From contig JAXCHB010000234.1 in the NCBI GenBank assembly GCA_036926305.1, positions 620,001-684,000 on the forward strand: a stretch of 64,000 bases of DNA, written 5' to 3'. Positions 11,624 to 23,272 of the stretch are shown piece by piece (the stretch's first letter is position 1; the number at the start of each line of letters is the position of its first letter). The translations under genes and the position numbers were made by a program. The notes beneath the pieces were generated by a model that saw only the letters and a program-made list of their open reading frames with translations, was not told where the DNA came from and made no database searches. This DNA comes from Uropetala carovei. Taxonomy: Eukaryota; Arthropoda; Insecta; Odonata; Petaluridae.

Positions 11624-14474
11624 TTGGAAATTTTTTTGAAATTTTTTTTCGAAAATTTTTTTTCGAAATTTTTTTTCGAAAATTTTTTTCAAAATTTTTT
11701 TCGAAAATTTTTTTTCGAAATTTTTTTTGAGAATATTTTTGAAAATTTTTTTCGAAAATATTTTTTCGAAAATTTTTTTCTGAATTATTTTCGAAATTTT
11801 TTTTTCAAAATTTTTTTCAAAATTTTTTTCAAATTGTTTTTCGAAATTTTTTTTTTGAAATTTTTTTCGAAAATTTTTTTCGTAAATTTTTTTTCGAAAA
11901 TTTTTTCAAATTTTTTTTCGAAAATTTTTTTTCGAAATTTTTTTCGAAAATTTTTTTGAAAATTTTTTTCGACAAATTTTTTCGAAAATTTTTTTTCGAA
12001 AATTTTTTTTAAATTTTTTTCGAAAATTTTTTTCGAAAATTTTTTTTCCGAAATTTTTTTCGAAAATTTTTTTTAAAATTTTTTTCGAAAAATTTTTTTC
12101 CAAAATTTTTTCGAAAATTTTTTAGAAAATTTATTTCGAAATTTTTTTCGAAATTTTTTTTCAAAATTTTTTTCCAAAATTTTTTCGAAAATTTTTTTCA
12201 AAATTTTTTTGGAAAATTTTTTTTGGAATTTTTTTCGAAAGTTTTTTTCAAAATTTTTTTCGAAAATTTTTTTCAAAATTTTTTTCGAAAAATTTTTTTC
12301 CAAAATTTTTTCGAAAATTTTTTTGAAAATTTTTTTCGAAATTTTTTTTCAAAATTTTTTTTCGAAAATTTTTTTTCAAAAATTTCTTTGAAAATTTTTT
12401 TCAAAATTTTTTTCGAAAATTTTTTTTCGAAAATTTTTTTCTAAATTATTGTCGAACATTTTTTTTGAAAATTTTTTTTCGAAAATTTTTTCGAAAATTT
12501 TTTTCAAAATTTTTTTCGAAATTTTTTTTCAAAATTTTTTTCGACAAATTTTTTCGAAAATTTTTTTTCGAAAATTTTTTTTAAATTTTTTTCGAAAATT
12601 TTTTTCGAAAATTTTTTTTCCGAAATTTTTTTCGAAAATTTTTTTTAAAATTTTTTTCGAAAAATTTTTTTCCAAAATTTTTTCGAAAATTTTTTAGAAA
12701 ATTTATTTCGAAATTTTTTTCGAAATTTTTTTCGAAATTTTTTTTCAAAATTTTTTTCCAAAATTTTTTCGAAAATTTTTTTCAAAATTTTTTTCGAAAA
12801 TTTTTTTTGGAATTTTTTTCGAAAGTTTTTTTCAAAATTTTTTTCGAAAATTTTTTTCAAAATTTTTTTCGAAAAATTTTTTTCCAAAATTTTTTCGAAA
12901 ATTTTTTTGAAAATTTTTTTCGAAATTTTTTTTCAAAATTTTTTTTCAAAATTTTTTCGAAAATTTTTTTTCGAAAATTTTTTTTCAAAAATTTCTTTGA
13001 AAATTTTTTTCCAAAATTTTTTCGAAAATTTTTTTCAAAATTTTTTTCGAAATTTTTTTTCAAAATTTTTTTTGAAATTTTTTTCGAAATTTTTTTCGAA
13101 ATTTTTTTTCAAAATTTTTTTTCAAAATTTTTTCGAAAATTTTTTTCAAAATTTTTTTCGAAAATTTTTTTCAAAATTTTTTACCAAAATTTTTTCAAAA
13201 ATTTTTTTGAAAATTTTTTTCGGAATTTTTTTCGAAAATTATTTATGGAAATTTTTTTCGAAAATTTTTTTCAAATTTTTTTCGAAATTTCTTTCGAAAA
13301 TTTTTTTTCGAAATTTTTTTCGAAAATTTTTTCGAAAATTTTTTTCAAAATTTTTTTCGAAATTTTTTTTCAAAATTTTTTTCGAAATTTTTTTTCAAAA
13401 TTTTTTTCGAAATTTTTTTTCAAAATTTTTTTCGAAATTTTTTTTCAAAATTTTTTTTCAAAATTTTTTTCGAAAATTTTTTTTCGAAAATTTTTTTCTA
13501 AATTATTCTCGAACATTTTTTTTGAAAATTTTTTTTGAAAATTTTTTTCGAAAATCTTTTCGAAAATTTTTTTCAAAATTTTTTTCGAAATTTTTTTTCA
13601 AAATTTTTTTCGAAATTTTTTTTCGAAATTTTTTTCGAAAATTTTTTTCAAAATTTTTTTCGAAAAATTTTTTTCCAAAATTTTTTCGAAAATTTTTTTG
13701 AAAATTTTTTTCGGAATTTTTTTTCAAAATTTTTTTTCAAAATTTTTTTTCAAAATTTTTTTCGAAAAATTTTTTTCAAAATTTTTTCGAAAATTTTTTT
13801 TCGAAAATTTTTTTCAAAATTTTTTCGAAAATTTTTTTTCGTAATTTTTTTTGAAAATTTTTTTTCGAAATTTTTTTCGAAAATTTTTTTGAAAATTTTT
13901 TTCAAAATTTTTTTCGAAAATTTTTTTAAAATTTTTTTTCGAAATTTTTTTTCAAAATTTTTTTCGAAATTTTTTTTCAAAATTTTTTTTCGAAATATTT
14001 TTCGAAAATTTTTTTCGAAAATTTTTTTTCGAAAATTTTTTTCTAAATTATTTTGAAAAATTTTTTTTCAAAATTTTTTTTGAAAATTTTTTTTGGAAAA
14101 ATTTTTTTCCAAAATTTTTTCGAAAATTTTTTTGAAAATTTTTTTCGAAATTTTTTTTCAAAATTTTTTTTCGAAATTTTTTTCGAAAATTTTTTTAAAA
14201 ATTTTTTTCGAAATTTTTTTTCAAAATTTTTTTTTTGAAACTTTTTTCGAAAATTTTTTTGAAAACTTTTTTTGAAATTTTTTTTCCAAATTTTTTTTCA
14301 AAATTTTTTTCGAAATTTTTTTAAAAAATTTTTTTCGAAAATTTTTTTTCGAGATTTTTTTCGAAAATTTTTTTGAAAATTTTTTTCGAAATTTTTTTTC
14401 AAATTTTCTTTCGAAAATTTTTTTCATAATTTTTTTCGAAATTTTTTTCGAAAATTTTTTTCGAAAATTTTTTT
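11624..14474. repeat. H1 block b1 (2,851 bp)
   Basis: Same start and end as a, with an extra 584 bp. The CGACAAA to AGAAAATTTATTTCG segment occurs twice (from about 11967 and from about 12541). A CTAAATTATTGTCGAAC marker at 12441 lies between the two copies. Block b therefore looks like an a block that gained an internal duplication together with D/E-type monomers. Other markers are at 11780, 13498 and 14043. Confidence 0.9.
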
Positions 14475-14957
14475 TTGGAAATTTTTTTGAAATTTTTTTT
14501 CGAAAATTTTTTTTCGAAATTTTTTTTCGAAAATTTTTTTCAAAATTTTTTTCGAAAATTTTTTTTCGAAATTTTTTTTGAGAATATTTTTGAAAATTTT
14601 TTTCGAAAATTTTTTTGAAAATTTTTTTCGAAATTTTTTTTCAAAATTTTTTTTCGAAATTTTTTTCGAAAATTTTTTTAAAAATTTTTTTCGAAATTTT
14701 TTTTCAAAATTTTTTTTTTGAAACTTTTTTCGAAAATTTTTTTGAAAACTTTTTTTGAAATTTTTTTTCCAAATTTTTTTTCAAAATTTTTTTCGAAATT
14801 TTTTTAAAAAATTTTTTTCGAAAATTTTTTTTCGAGATTTTTTTCGAAAATTTTTTTGAAAATTTTTTTCGAAATTTTTTTTCAAATTTTCTTTCGAAAA
14901 TTTTTTTCATAATTTTTTTCGAAATTTTTTTCGAAAATTTTTTTCGAAAATTTTTTT
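14475..14957. repeat. H1 c block between b1 and a2
   Basis: This 483-bp block has the same structure as 8874-9356: anchor and block start, then block end. It sits between b1 and a2, as in H2, H3 and H4. Confidence 0.88.
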
Positions 14958-17224
14958 TTGGAAATTTTTTTGAAATTTTTTTTCGAAAATTTTTTTTCGA
15001 AATTTTTTTTCGAAAATTTTTTTCAAAATTTTTTTCGAAAATTTTTTTTCGAAATTTTTTTTGAGAATATTTTTGAAAGTTTTTTTCGAAAATTTTTTTT
15101 CGAAAATTTTTTTCTGAATTATTTTCGAAATTTTTTTTTCAAAATTTTTTTCAAAATTTTTTTCAAATTGTTTTTCGAAATTTTTTTTTTGAAATTTTTT
15201 TCGAAAATTTTTTTCGTAAATTTTTTTTCGAAAATTTTTTCAAATTTTTTTTCGAAAATTTTTTTTCGAAATTTTTTTCGAAAATTTTTTTGAAAATTTT
15301 TTTCGACAAATTTTTTCGAAAATTTTTTTTCGAAAATTTTTTTTAAATTTTTTTCGAAAATTTTTTTCGAAAATTTTTTTTCCGAAATTTTTTCGAAAAT
15401 TTTTTTTAAAATTTTTTTCGAAAAATTTTTTTCCAAAATTTTTTCGAAAATTTTTTAGAAAATTTATTTCGAAATTTTTTTCGAAATTTTTTTTCAAAAT
15501 TTTTTTCCAAAATTTTTTCGAAAATTTTTTTCAAAATTTTTTTCGAAAATTTTTTTTGGAATTTTTTTCGAAAGTTTTTTTCAAAATTTTTTTCGGAAAT
15601 TTTTTTCAAAATTTTTTTCGAAAAATTTTTTTCCAAAATTTTTTCGAAAATTTTTTTGAAAATTTTTTTCGAAATTTTTTTTCAAAATTTTTTTTCAAAA
15701 TTTTTGCGAAAATTTTTTTTCGAAAATTTTTTTTCAAAAATTTCTTTGAAAATTTTTTTCCAAAATTTTTTCGAAAATTTTTTTCAAAATTTTTTTCGAA
15801 ATTTTTTTTCAAAATTTTTTTTGAAATTTTTTTCGAAATTTTTTTCGAAATTTTTTTTCAAAATTTTTTTTCAAAATTTTTTCGAAAATTTTTTTCAAAA
15901 TTTTTTTCGAAAATTTTTTTCAAAATTTTTTACCAAAATTTTTTCAAAAATTTTTTTGAAAATTTTTTTCGGAATTTTTTTCGAAAATTATTTATGGAAA
16001 TTTTTTTCGAAAATTTTTTTCAAAATTTTTTTCGAAATTTCTTTCGAAAATTTTTTTTCGAAATTTTTTTCGAAAATTTTTTCGAAAATTTTTTTCAAAA
16101 TTTTTTTCGAAATTTTTTTTCAAAATTTTTTTCGAAATTTTTTTTCAAAATTTTTTTCGAAATTTTTTTTCAAAATTTTTTTCGAAATTTTTTTTCAAAA
16201 TTTTTTTTCAAAATTTTTTTCGAAAATTTTTTTTCGAAAATTTTTTTCTAAATTATTCTCGAACATTTTTTTTGAAAATTTTTTTTGAAAATTTTTTTCG
16301 AAAATCTTTTCGAAAATTTTTTTCAAAATTTTTTTCGAAATTTTTTTTCAAAATTTTTTTCGAAATTTTTTTTCGAAATTTTTTTCGAAAATTTTTTTCA
16401 AAATTTTTTTCGAAAAATTTTTTTCCAAAATTTTTTCGAAAATTTTTTTGAAAATTTTTTTCGGAATTTTTTTTCAAAATTTTTTTTCAAAATTTTTTTT
16501 CAAAATTTTTTTCGAAAAATTTTTTTCAAAATTTTTTCGAAAATTTTTTTTCGAAAATTTTTTTCAAAATTTTTTCGAAAATTTTTTTTCGTAATTTTTT
16601 TTGAAAATTTTTTTTCGAAATTTTTTTCGAAAATTTTTTTGAAAATTTTTTTCAAAATTTTTTTCGAAAATTTTTTTAAAATTTTTTTTCGAAATTTTTT
16701 TTCAAAATTTTTTTCGAAATTTTTTTTCAAAATTTTTTTTCGAAATATTTTTCGAAAATTTTTTTCGAAAATTTTTTTTCGAAAATTTTTTTCTAAATTA
16801 TTTTGAAAAATTTTTTTTCAAAATTTTTTTTGAAAATTTTTTTTGGAAAAATTTTTTTCCAAAATTTTTTCGAAAATTTTTTTGAAAATTTTTTTCGAAA
16901 TTTTTTTTCAAAATTTTTTTTCGAAATTTTTTTCGAAAATTTTTTTAAAAATTTTTTTCGAAATTTTTTTTCAAAATTTTTTTTTTGAAACTTTTTTCGA
17001 AAATTTTTTTGATAACTTTTTTTGAAATTTTTTTTCCAAATTTTTTTTCAAAATTTTTTTCGAAATTTTTTTAAAAAATTTTTTTCGAAAATTTTTTTTC
17101 GAGATTTTTTTCGAAAATTTTTTTGAAAATTTTTTTCGAAATTTTTTTTCAAATTTTCTTTCGAAAATTTTTTTCATAATTTTTTTCGAAATTTTTTTCG
17201 AAAATTTTTTTCGAAAATTTTTTT
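14958..17224. repeat. H1 block a2 (2,267 bp)
   Basis: It has the length of a1 but carries its own variants: GAAAGT in the GAGAATATT region (about 15079), a TGCGAAA junction (about 15706) and GATAAC near its end (about 17011). It lacks the a1 shortening before the 25-bp dimer run. The same variants recur in the second a of H2, H3 and H4. Confidence 0.9.
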
Positions 17225-18321
17225 TTGGAAATTTTTTTGAAATTTTTTTTCGAAAATTTTTTTTCGAAATTTTTTTTCGAAAATTTTTTTCAAAATTTTT
17301 TTCGAAAATTTTTTTTCGAAATTTTTTTTGAGAATATTTTTGAAAATTTTTTTCGAAAATATTTTTTCGAAAATTTTTTTCTGAATTATTTTCGAAATTT
17401 TTTTTTCAAAATTTTTTTCAAAATTTTTTTCAAATTGTTTTTCGAAATTTTTTTTTTGAAATTTTTTTCGAAAATTTTTTTCGTAAATTTTTTTTCGAAA
17501 AGTTTTTCAAATTTTTTTTCGAAAATTTTTTTTCGAAATTTTTTTCGAAAATTTTTTTGAAAATTTTTTTCGACAAATTTTTTCGAAAATTTTTTTTCGA
17601 AAATTTTTTTTAAATTTTTTTCGAAAATTTTTTTCGAAAATTTTTTTTCCGAAATTTTTTTCGAAAATTTTTTTTAAAATTTTTTTCGAAAAATTTTTTT
17701 CCAAAATTTTTTCGAAAATTTTTTAGAAAATTTATTTCGAAATTTTTTTCGAAATTTTTTTTCAAAATTTTTTTCCAAAATTTTTTCGAAAATTTTTTTC
17801 AAAATTTTTTTGGAAAATTTTTTTTGGAATTTTTTTCGAAAGTTTTTTTCAAAATTTTTTTCGAAAATTTTTTTCAAAATTTTTTTCGAAAAATTTTTTT
17901 CCAAAATTTTTTCGAAAATTTTTTTGAAAATTTTTTTCGAAATTATTTTTCAAAATTTTTTTTCGAAAATTTTTTTTCAAAAATTTCTTTGAAAATTTTT
18001 TTCAAAATTTTTTTCGAAAATTTTTTTTCGAAAATTTTTTTCTAAATTATTGTCGAACATTTTTTTTGAAAATTTTTTTTCGAAAATTTTTTCGAAAATT
18101 TTTTTCAAAATTTTTTTCGAAATTTTTTTTCAAAATTTTTTTCGACAAATTTTTTCGAAAATTTTTTTTCGAAAATTTTTTTTAAATTTTTTTCGAAAAT
18201 TTTTTTCGAAAATTTTTTTTCCGAAATTTTTTTCGAAAATTTTTTTTAAAATTTTTTTCGAAAAATTTTTTTCCAAAATTTTTTCGAAAATTTTTTAGAA
18301 AATTTATTTCGAAATTTTTTT
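17225..18321. repeat. H1 block b' (truncated b2, 1,097 bp)
   Basis: It follows b from the anchor to the AGAAAATTTATTTCG monomer, then jumps straight into a new block anchor inside a T-run. About 1,754 bp of b is missing. It carries AAAAGTTTTT near 17502 and GAAATTATT near 17944. The first is shared only with the other b' copies. The second is also found in the full b2 of H4. Confidence 0.88.
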
Positions 18322-18779
18322 TTGGAAATTTTTTTGAAATTTTTTTTCGAAAATTTTTTTTCGAAATTTTTTTTCGAAAATTTTTTTCAAAATTTTTTTC
18401 GAAAATTTTTTTTCGAAATTTTTTTTGAGAATATTTTTGAAAATTTTTTTCGAAAATTTTTTTGAAAATTTTTTTCGAAATTTTTTTTCAAAATTTTTTT
18501 TCGAAATTTTTTTCGAAAATTTTTTTAAAAATTTTTTTCGAAATTTTTTTTCAAAATTTTTTTTTTGAAACTTTTTTCGAAAATTTTTTTGAAAACTTTT
18601 TTTGAAATTTTTTTTCCAAATTTTTTTTCAAAATTTTTTTCGAAATTTTTTTAAAAAATTTTTTTCGAAAATTTTTTTTCGAGATTTTTTTCGAAAATTT
18701 TTTTGAAAATTTTTTTCGAAATTTTTTTTCAAATTTTCTTTCGAAAATTTTTTTCATAATTTTTTTCGAAATTTTTTTC
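18322..18779. repeat. H1 terminal c block, cut short
   Basis: This c block begins at 18322 and matches the c at 39638 up to 18779, about 26 bp short of completion. Copy 1 then switches to D-type sequence with CCAAAA. The switch lies within the shared string A3-T7-C, so only a few bases of microhomology mark the join. Confidence 0.85.
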
Positions 18780-20036
18780 CAAAATTTTTTCGAAAATTTT
18801 TTAGAAAATTTATTTCGAAATTTTTTTCGAAATTTTTTTTCAAAATTTTTTTCCAAAATTTTTTTCCAAAATTTTTTCGAAAATTTTTTTCAAAATTTTT
18901 TTCGAAAATTTTTTTTGGAATTTTTTTCGAAAGTTTTTTTCAAAATTTTTTTCGAAAATTTTTTTCAAAATTTTTTTCGAAAAATTTTTTTCCAAAATTT
19001 TTTCGAAAATTTTTTTGAAAATTTTTTTCGAAATTTTTTTTCAAAATTTTTTTTCAAAATTTTTTCGAAAATTTTTTTTCGAAAATTTTTTTTCAAAAAT
19101 TTCTTTGAAAATTTTTTTCAAAATTTTTTTCGAAAATTGTTTTTCGAAAATTTTTTTCTAAATTATTGTCGAACATTTTTTTTGAAAATTTTTTTTGAAA
19201 ATTTTTTTCGAAAATTTTTTTGAAAATTTTTTTCAAAATTTTTTTCGAAATTTTTTTTCAAAATTTTTGTCGTAAATTTTTTTTCGAAATTTTTTTCGAA
19301 AATTTTTTTCAAAATTTTTTTCGAAAAATTTTTTTTCAAAATTTTTTCGAAAATTTTTTTGAAAATTTTTTTCGGAATTTTTTTTCAAAATTTTTTTCCA
19401 AAATTTTTTTCAAAATTTTTTCGAAAATTTTTTTCAAAATTTTTTTCGAAAATTTTTTTTGGAATTTTTTTCGAAAGTTTTTTTCAAAATTTTTTTCGAA
19501 AATTTTTTTCAAAATTTTTTTCGAAAAATTTTTTTCCAAAATTTTTTCGAAAATTTTTTTGAAAATTTTTTTCGAAATTTTTTTTTCGAAAATTTTTTTC
19601 TGAATTATTTTCGAAATTTTTTTTTCAAAATTTTTTTCAAAATTTTTTTCAAATTGTTTTTCGAAATTTTTTTTTTGAAATTTTTTTCGAAAATTTTTTT
19701 CGTAAATTTTTTTTCGAAAATTTTTTCAAATTTTTTTTCGAAAATTTTTTTTCGAAATTTTTTTCGAAAATTTTTTTGAAAATTTTTTTCGACAAATTTT
19801 TTCGAAAATTTTTTTTCGAAAATTTTTTTAAAATTTTTTTCGAAAATTTTTTTCGAAAATTTTTTTTCGAAATTTTTTTCGAAAATTTTTTTAAAAATTT
19901 TTTTCGAAAAATTTTTTTCCAAAATTTTTTCGAAAATTTTTTAGAAAATTTATTTCGAAATTTTTTTCGAAATTTTTTTTCAAAATTTTTTTCCAAAATT
20001 TTTTTCCAAAATTTTTTCGAAAATTTTTTTCAAATT
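18780..20036. repeat. D-type insert in the spacer between the large copies
   Basis: It matches 1283-2537 at a constant offset of 17,497 bp. It thus spans slightly more than one 1,140-bp D period and must derive from a tandem D source. It ends at 20032-20041 inside a T-run, where the sequence becomes a/b block end. This insert explains why the two large copies are separated and not directly adjacent. Confidence 0.87.
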
Positions 20037-20715
20037 TTTTTTCGAAAATTTTTTTCAAAATTTTTTCGAAAATTTTTTTTCGTAATTTTTTTTGAAAATT
20101 TTTTTTCGAAATTTTTTTCGAAAATTTTTTTGAAAATTTTTTTCAAAATTTTTTTCGAAAATTTTTTTAAAATTTTTTTTCGAAATTTTTTTTCAAAATT
20201 TTTTTCGAAATTTTTTTTCAAAATTTTTTTTCGAAATATTTTTCGAAAATTTTTTTCGAAAATTTTTTTTCGAAAATTTTTTTCTAAATTATTTTGAAAA
20301 ATTTTTTTTCAAAATTTTTTTTGAAAATTTTTTTTGGAAAAATTTTTTTCCAAAATTTTTTCGAAAATTTTTTTGAAAATTTTTTTCGAAATTTTTTTTC
20401 AAAATTTTTTTTCGAAATTTTTTTCGAAAATTTTTTTAAAAATTTTTTTCGAAATTTTTTTTCAAAATTTTTTTTTTGAAACTTTTTTCGAAAATTTTTT
20501 TGAAAACTTTTTTTGAAATTTTTTTTCCAAATTTTTTTTCAAAATTTTTTTCGAAATTTTTTTAAAAAATTTTTTTCGAAAATTTTTTTTCGAGATTTTT
20601 TTCGAAAATTTTTTTGAAAATTTTTTTCGAAATTTTTTTTCAAATTTTCTTTCGAAAATTTTTTTCATAATTTTTTTCGAAATTTTTTTCGAAAATTTTT
20701 TTCGAAAATTTTTTT
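20037..20715. repeat. a/b block end in the spacer
   Basis: It follows 13796-14474 at an offset of 6,241 bp, including the CGTAATT monomer, the CTAAATTATTTTGAAAA marker and the CATAATT end. Only the last quarter of a block is present, joined directly to the D-type insert. Confidence 0.85.
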
Positions 20716-21198
20716 TTGGAAATTTTTTTGAAATTTTTTTTCGAAAATTTTTTTTCGAAATTTTTTTTCGAAAATTTTTTTCAAAATATTTTTCGAAAAT
20801 TTTTTTTCGAAATTTTTTTTGAGAATATTTTTGAAAATTTTTTTCGAAAATTTTTTTGAAAATTTTTTTCGAAATTTTTTTTCAAAATTTTTTTTCGAAA
20901 TTTTTTTCGAAAATTTTTTTAAAAATTTTTTTCGAAATTTTTTTTCAAAATTTTTTTTTTGAAACTTTTTTCGAAAATTTTTTTGAAAACTTTTTTTGAA
21001 ATTTTTTTTCCAAATTTTTTTTCAAAATTTTTTTCGAAATTTTTTTAAAAAATTTTTTTCGAAAATTTTTTTTCGAGATTTTTTTCGAAAATTTTTTTGA
21101 AAATTTTTTTCGAAATTTTTTTTCAAATTTTCTTTCGAAAATTTTTTTCATAATTTTTTTCGAAATTTTTTTCGAAAATTTTTTTCGAAAATTTTTTT
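20716..21198. repeat. c block ahead of large copy 2
   Basis: This is a 483-bp c block with one private change, an A within a T-run near 20787. It leads into the anchor at 21199, which corresponds to the anchor at 10 in copy 1. The sequence before position 1 may therefore also be a c block. Confidence 0.85.
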
Positions 21199-22132
21199 TT
21201 GGAAATTTTTTTGAAATTTTTTTTCGAAAATTTTTTTTCGAAATTTTTTTTCGAAAATTTTTTTCAAAATTTTTTTCGAAAATTTTTTTTCGAAATTTTT
21301 TTTGAGAATATTTTTGAAAATTTTTTTCGAAAATTTTTTTTCGAAAATTTTTTTCTGAATTATTTTCGAAATTTTTTTTTCAAAATTTTTTTCAAAATTT
21401 TTTTCAAATTGTTTTTCGAAATTTTTTTTTTGAAATTTTTTTCGAAAATTTTTTTCGTAAATTTTTTTTCGAAAATTTTTTCAAATTTTTTTTCGAAAAT
21501 TTTTTTTCGAAATTTTTTTCGAAAATTTTTTTGAAAATTTTTTTCGACAAATTTTTTCGAAAATTTTTTTTCGAAAATTTTTTTTAAATTTTTTTCGAAA
21601 ATTTTTTTCGAAAATTTTTTTTCCGAAATTTTTTCGAAAATTTTTTTTAAAATTTTTTTCGAAAAATTTTTTTCCAAAATTTTTTCGAAAATTTTTTAGA
21701 AAATTTATTTCGAAATTTTTTTCGAAATTTTTTTTCAAAATTTTTTTCCAAAATTTTTTCGAAAATTTTTTTCAAAATTTTTTTCGAAAATTTTTTTTGG
21801 AATTTTTTTCGAAAGTTTTTTTCAAAATTTTTTTCGAAAATTTTTTTCAAAATTTTTTTCGAAAAATTTTTTTCCAAAATTTTTTCGAAAATTTTTTTGA
21901 AAATTTTTTTCGAAATTTTTTTTCAAAATTTTTTTTCAAAATTTTTTCGAAAATTTTTTTTCGAAAATTTTTTTTCAAAAATTTCTTTGAAAATTTTTTT
22001 CCAAAATTTTTTCGAAAATTTTTTTCAAAATTTTTTTCTAAATTATTTTCGAAATTTTTTTTTCAAAATTTTTTTCAAATTGTTTTTCGAAATTTTTTTT
22101 GAGAATATTTTTGAAAATTTTTTTCGAAAATT
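21199..22132. repeat. Partial a block and junction, copy 2
   Basis: Repeats 10-943 at an offset of 21,189 bp, including the switch out of a-type order near 22039. I saw no difference between the two. Confidence 0.85.
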
Positions 22133-23272
22133 TTTTTTCGAAAATTTTTTTCTGAATTATTTTCGAAATTTTTTTTTCAAAATTTTTTTCAAAATTTTTT
22201 TCAAATTGTTTTTCGAAATTTTTTTTTTGAAATTTTTTTCGAAAATTTTTTTCGTAAATTTTTTTTCGAAAATTTTTTCAAATTTTTTTTCGAAAATTTT
22301 TTTTCGAAATTTTTTTCGAAAATTTTTTTGAAAATTTTTTTCGACAAATTTTTTCGAAAATTTTTTTTCGAAAATTTTTTTAAAATTTTTTTCGAAAATT
22401 TTTTTCGAAAATTTTTTTTCGAAATTTTTTTCGAAAATTTTTTTAAAAATTTTTTTCGAAAAATTTTTTTCCAAAATTTTTTCGAAAATTTTTTAGAAAA
22501 TTTATTTCGAAATTTTTTTCGAAATTTTTTTTCAAAATTTTTTTCCAAAATTTTTTTCCAAAATTTTTTCGAAAATTTTTTTCAAAATTTTTTTCGAAAA
22601 TTTTTTTTGGAATTTTTTTCGAAAGTTTTTTTCAAAATTTTTTTCGAAAATTTTTTTCAAAATTTTTTTCGAAAAATTTTTTTCCAAAATTTTTTCGAAA
22701 ATTTTTTTGAAAATTTTTTTCGAAATTTTTTTTCAAAATTTTTTTTCAAAATTTTTTCGAAAATTTTTTTTCGAAAATTTTTTTTCAAAAATTTCTTTGA
22801 AAATTTTTTTCAAAATTTTTTTCGAAAATTGTTTTTCGAAAATTTTTTTCTAAATTATTGTCGAACATTTTTTTTGAAAATTTTTTTTGAAAATTTTTTT
22901 CGAAAATTTTTTTGAAAATTTTTTTCAAAATTTTTTTCGAAATTTTTTTTCAAAATTTTTGTCGTAAATTTTTTTTCGAAATTTTTTTCGAAAATTTTTT
23001 TCAAAATTTTTTTCGAAAAATTTTTTTTCAAAATTTTTTCGAAAATTTTTTTGAAAATTTTTTTCGGAATTTTTTTTCAAAATTTTTTTCCAAAATTTTT
23101 TTCAAAATTTTTTCGAAAATTTTTTTCAAAATTTTTTTCGAAAATTTTTTTTGGAATTTTTTTCGAAAGTTTTTTTCAAAATTTTTTTCGAAAATTTTTT
23201 TCAAAATTTTTTTCGAAAAATTTTTTTCCAAAATTTTTTCGAAAATTTTTTTGAAAATTTTTTTCGAAATTT
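22133..23272. repeat. D block, copy 2 of the duplication, first tandem unit
   Basis: Corresponds to 944-2083. The 1,140-bp period and all D markers are preserved, including CTAAATTATTGTCGAAC near 22860. Confidence 0.9.

Larger units (their letters stand above)
1..18779. repeat. Large segmental duplication, copy 1 (left end outside window)
   Basis: This segment matches 21190-40095 in order and in almost every base. The offset is 21,189 bp up to about 8,650 and 21,316 bp afterwards, because copy 1 lacks 127 bp. I noticed only five substitutions (positions 5753, 6789, 9205, 9301 and 15596 in this copy); the count is by eye and may be incomplete. Homology begins at base 1, so the true left end is not in view. 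It ends at 18779, where this copy joins D-type sequence and copy 2 continues its c block. Confidence 0.93.
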
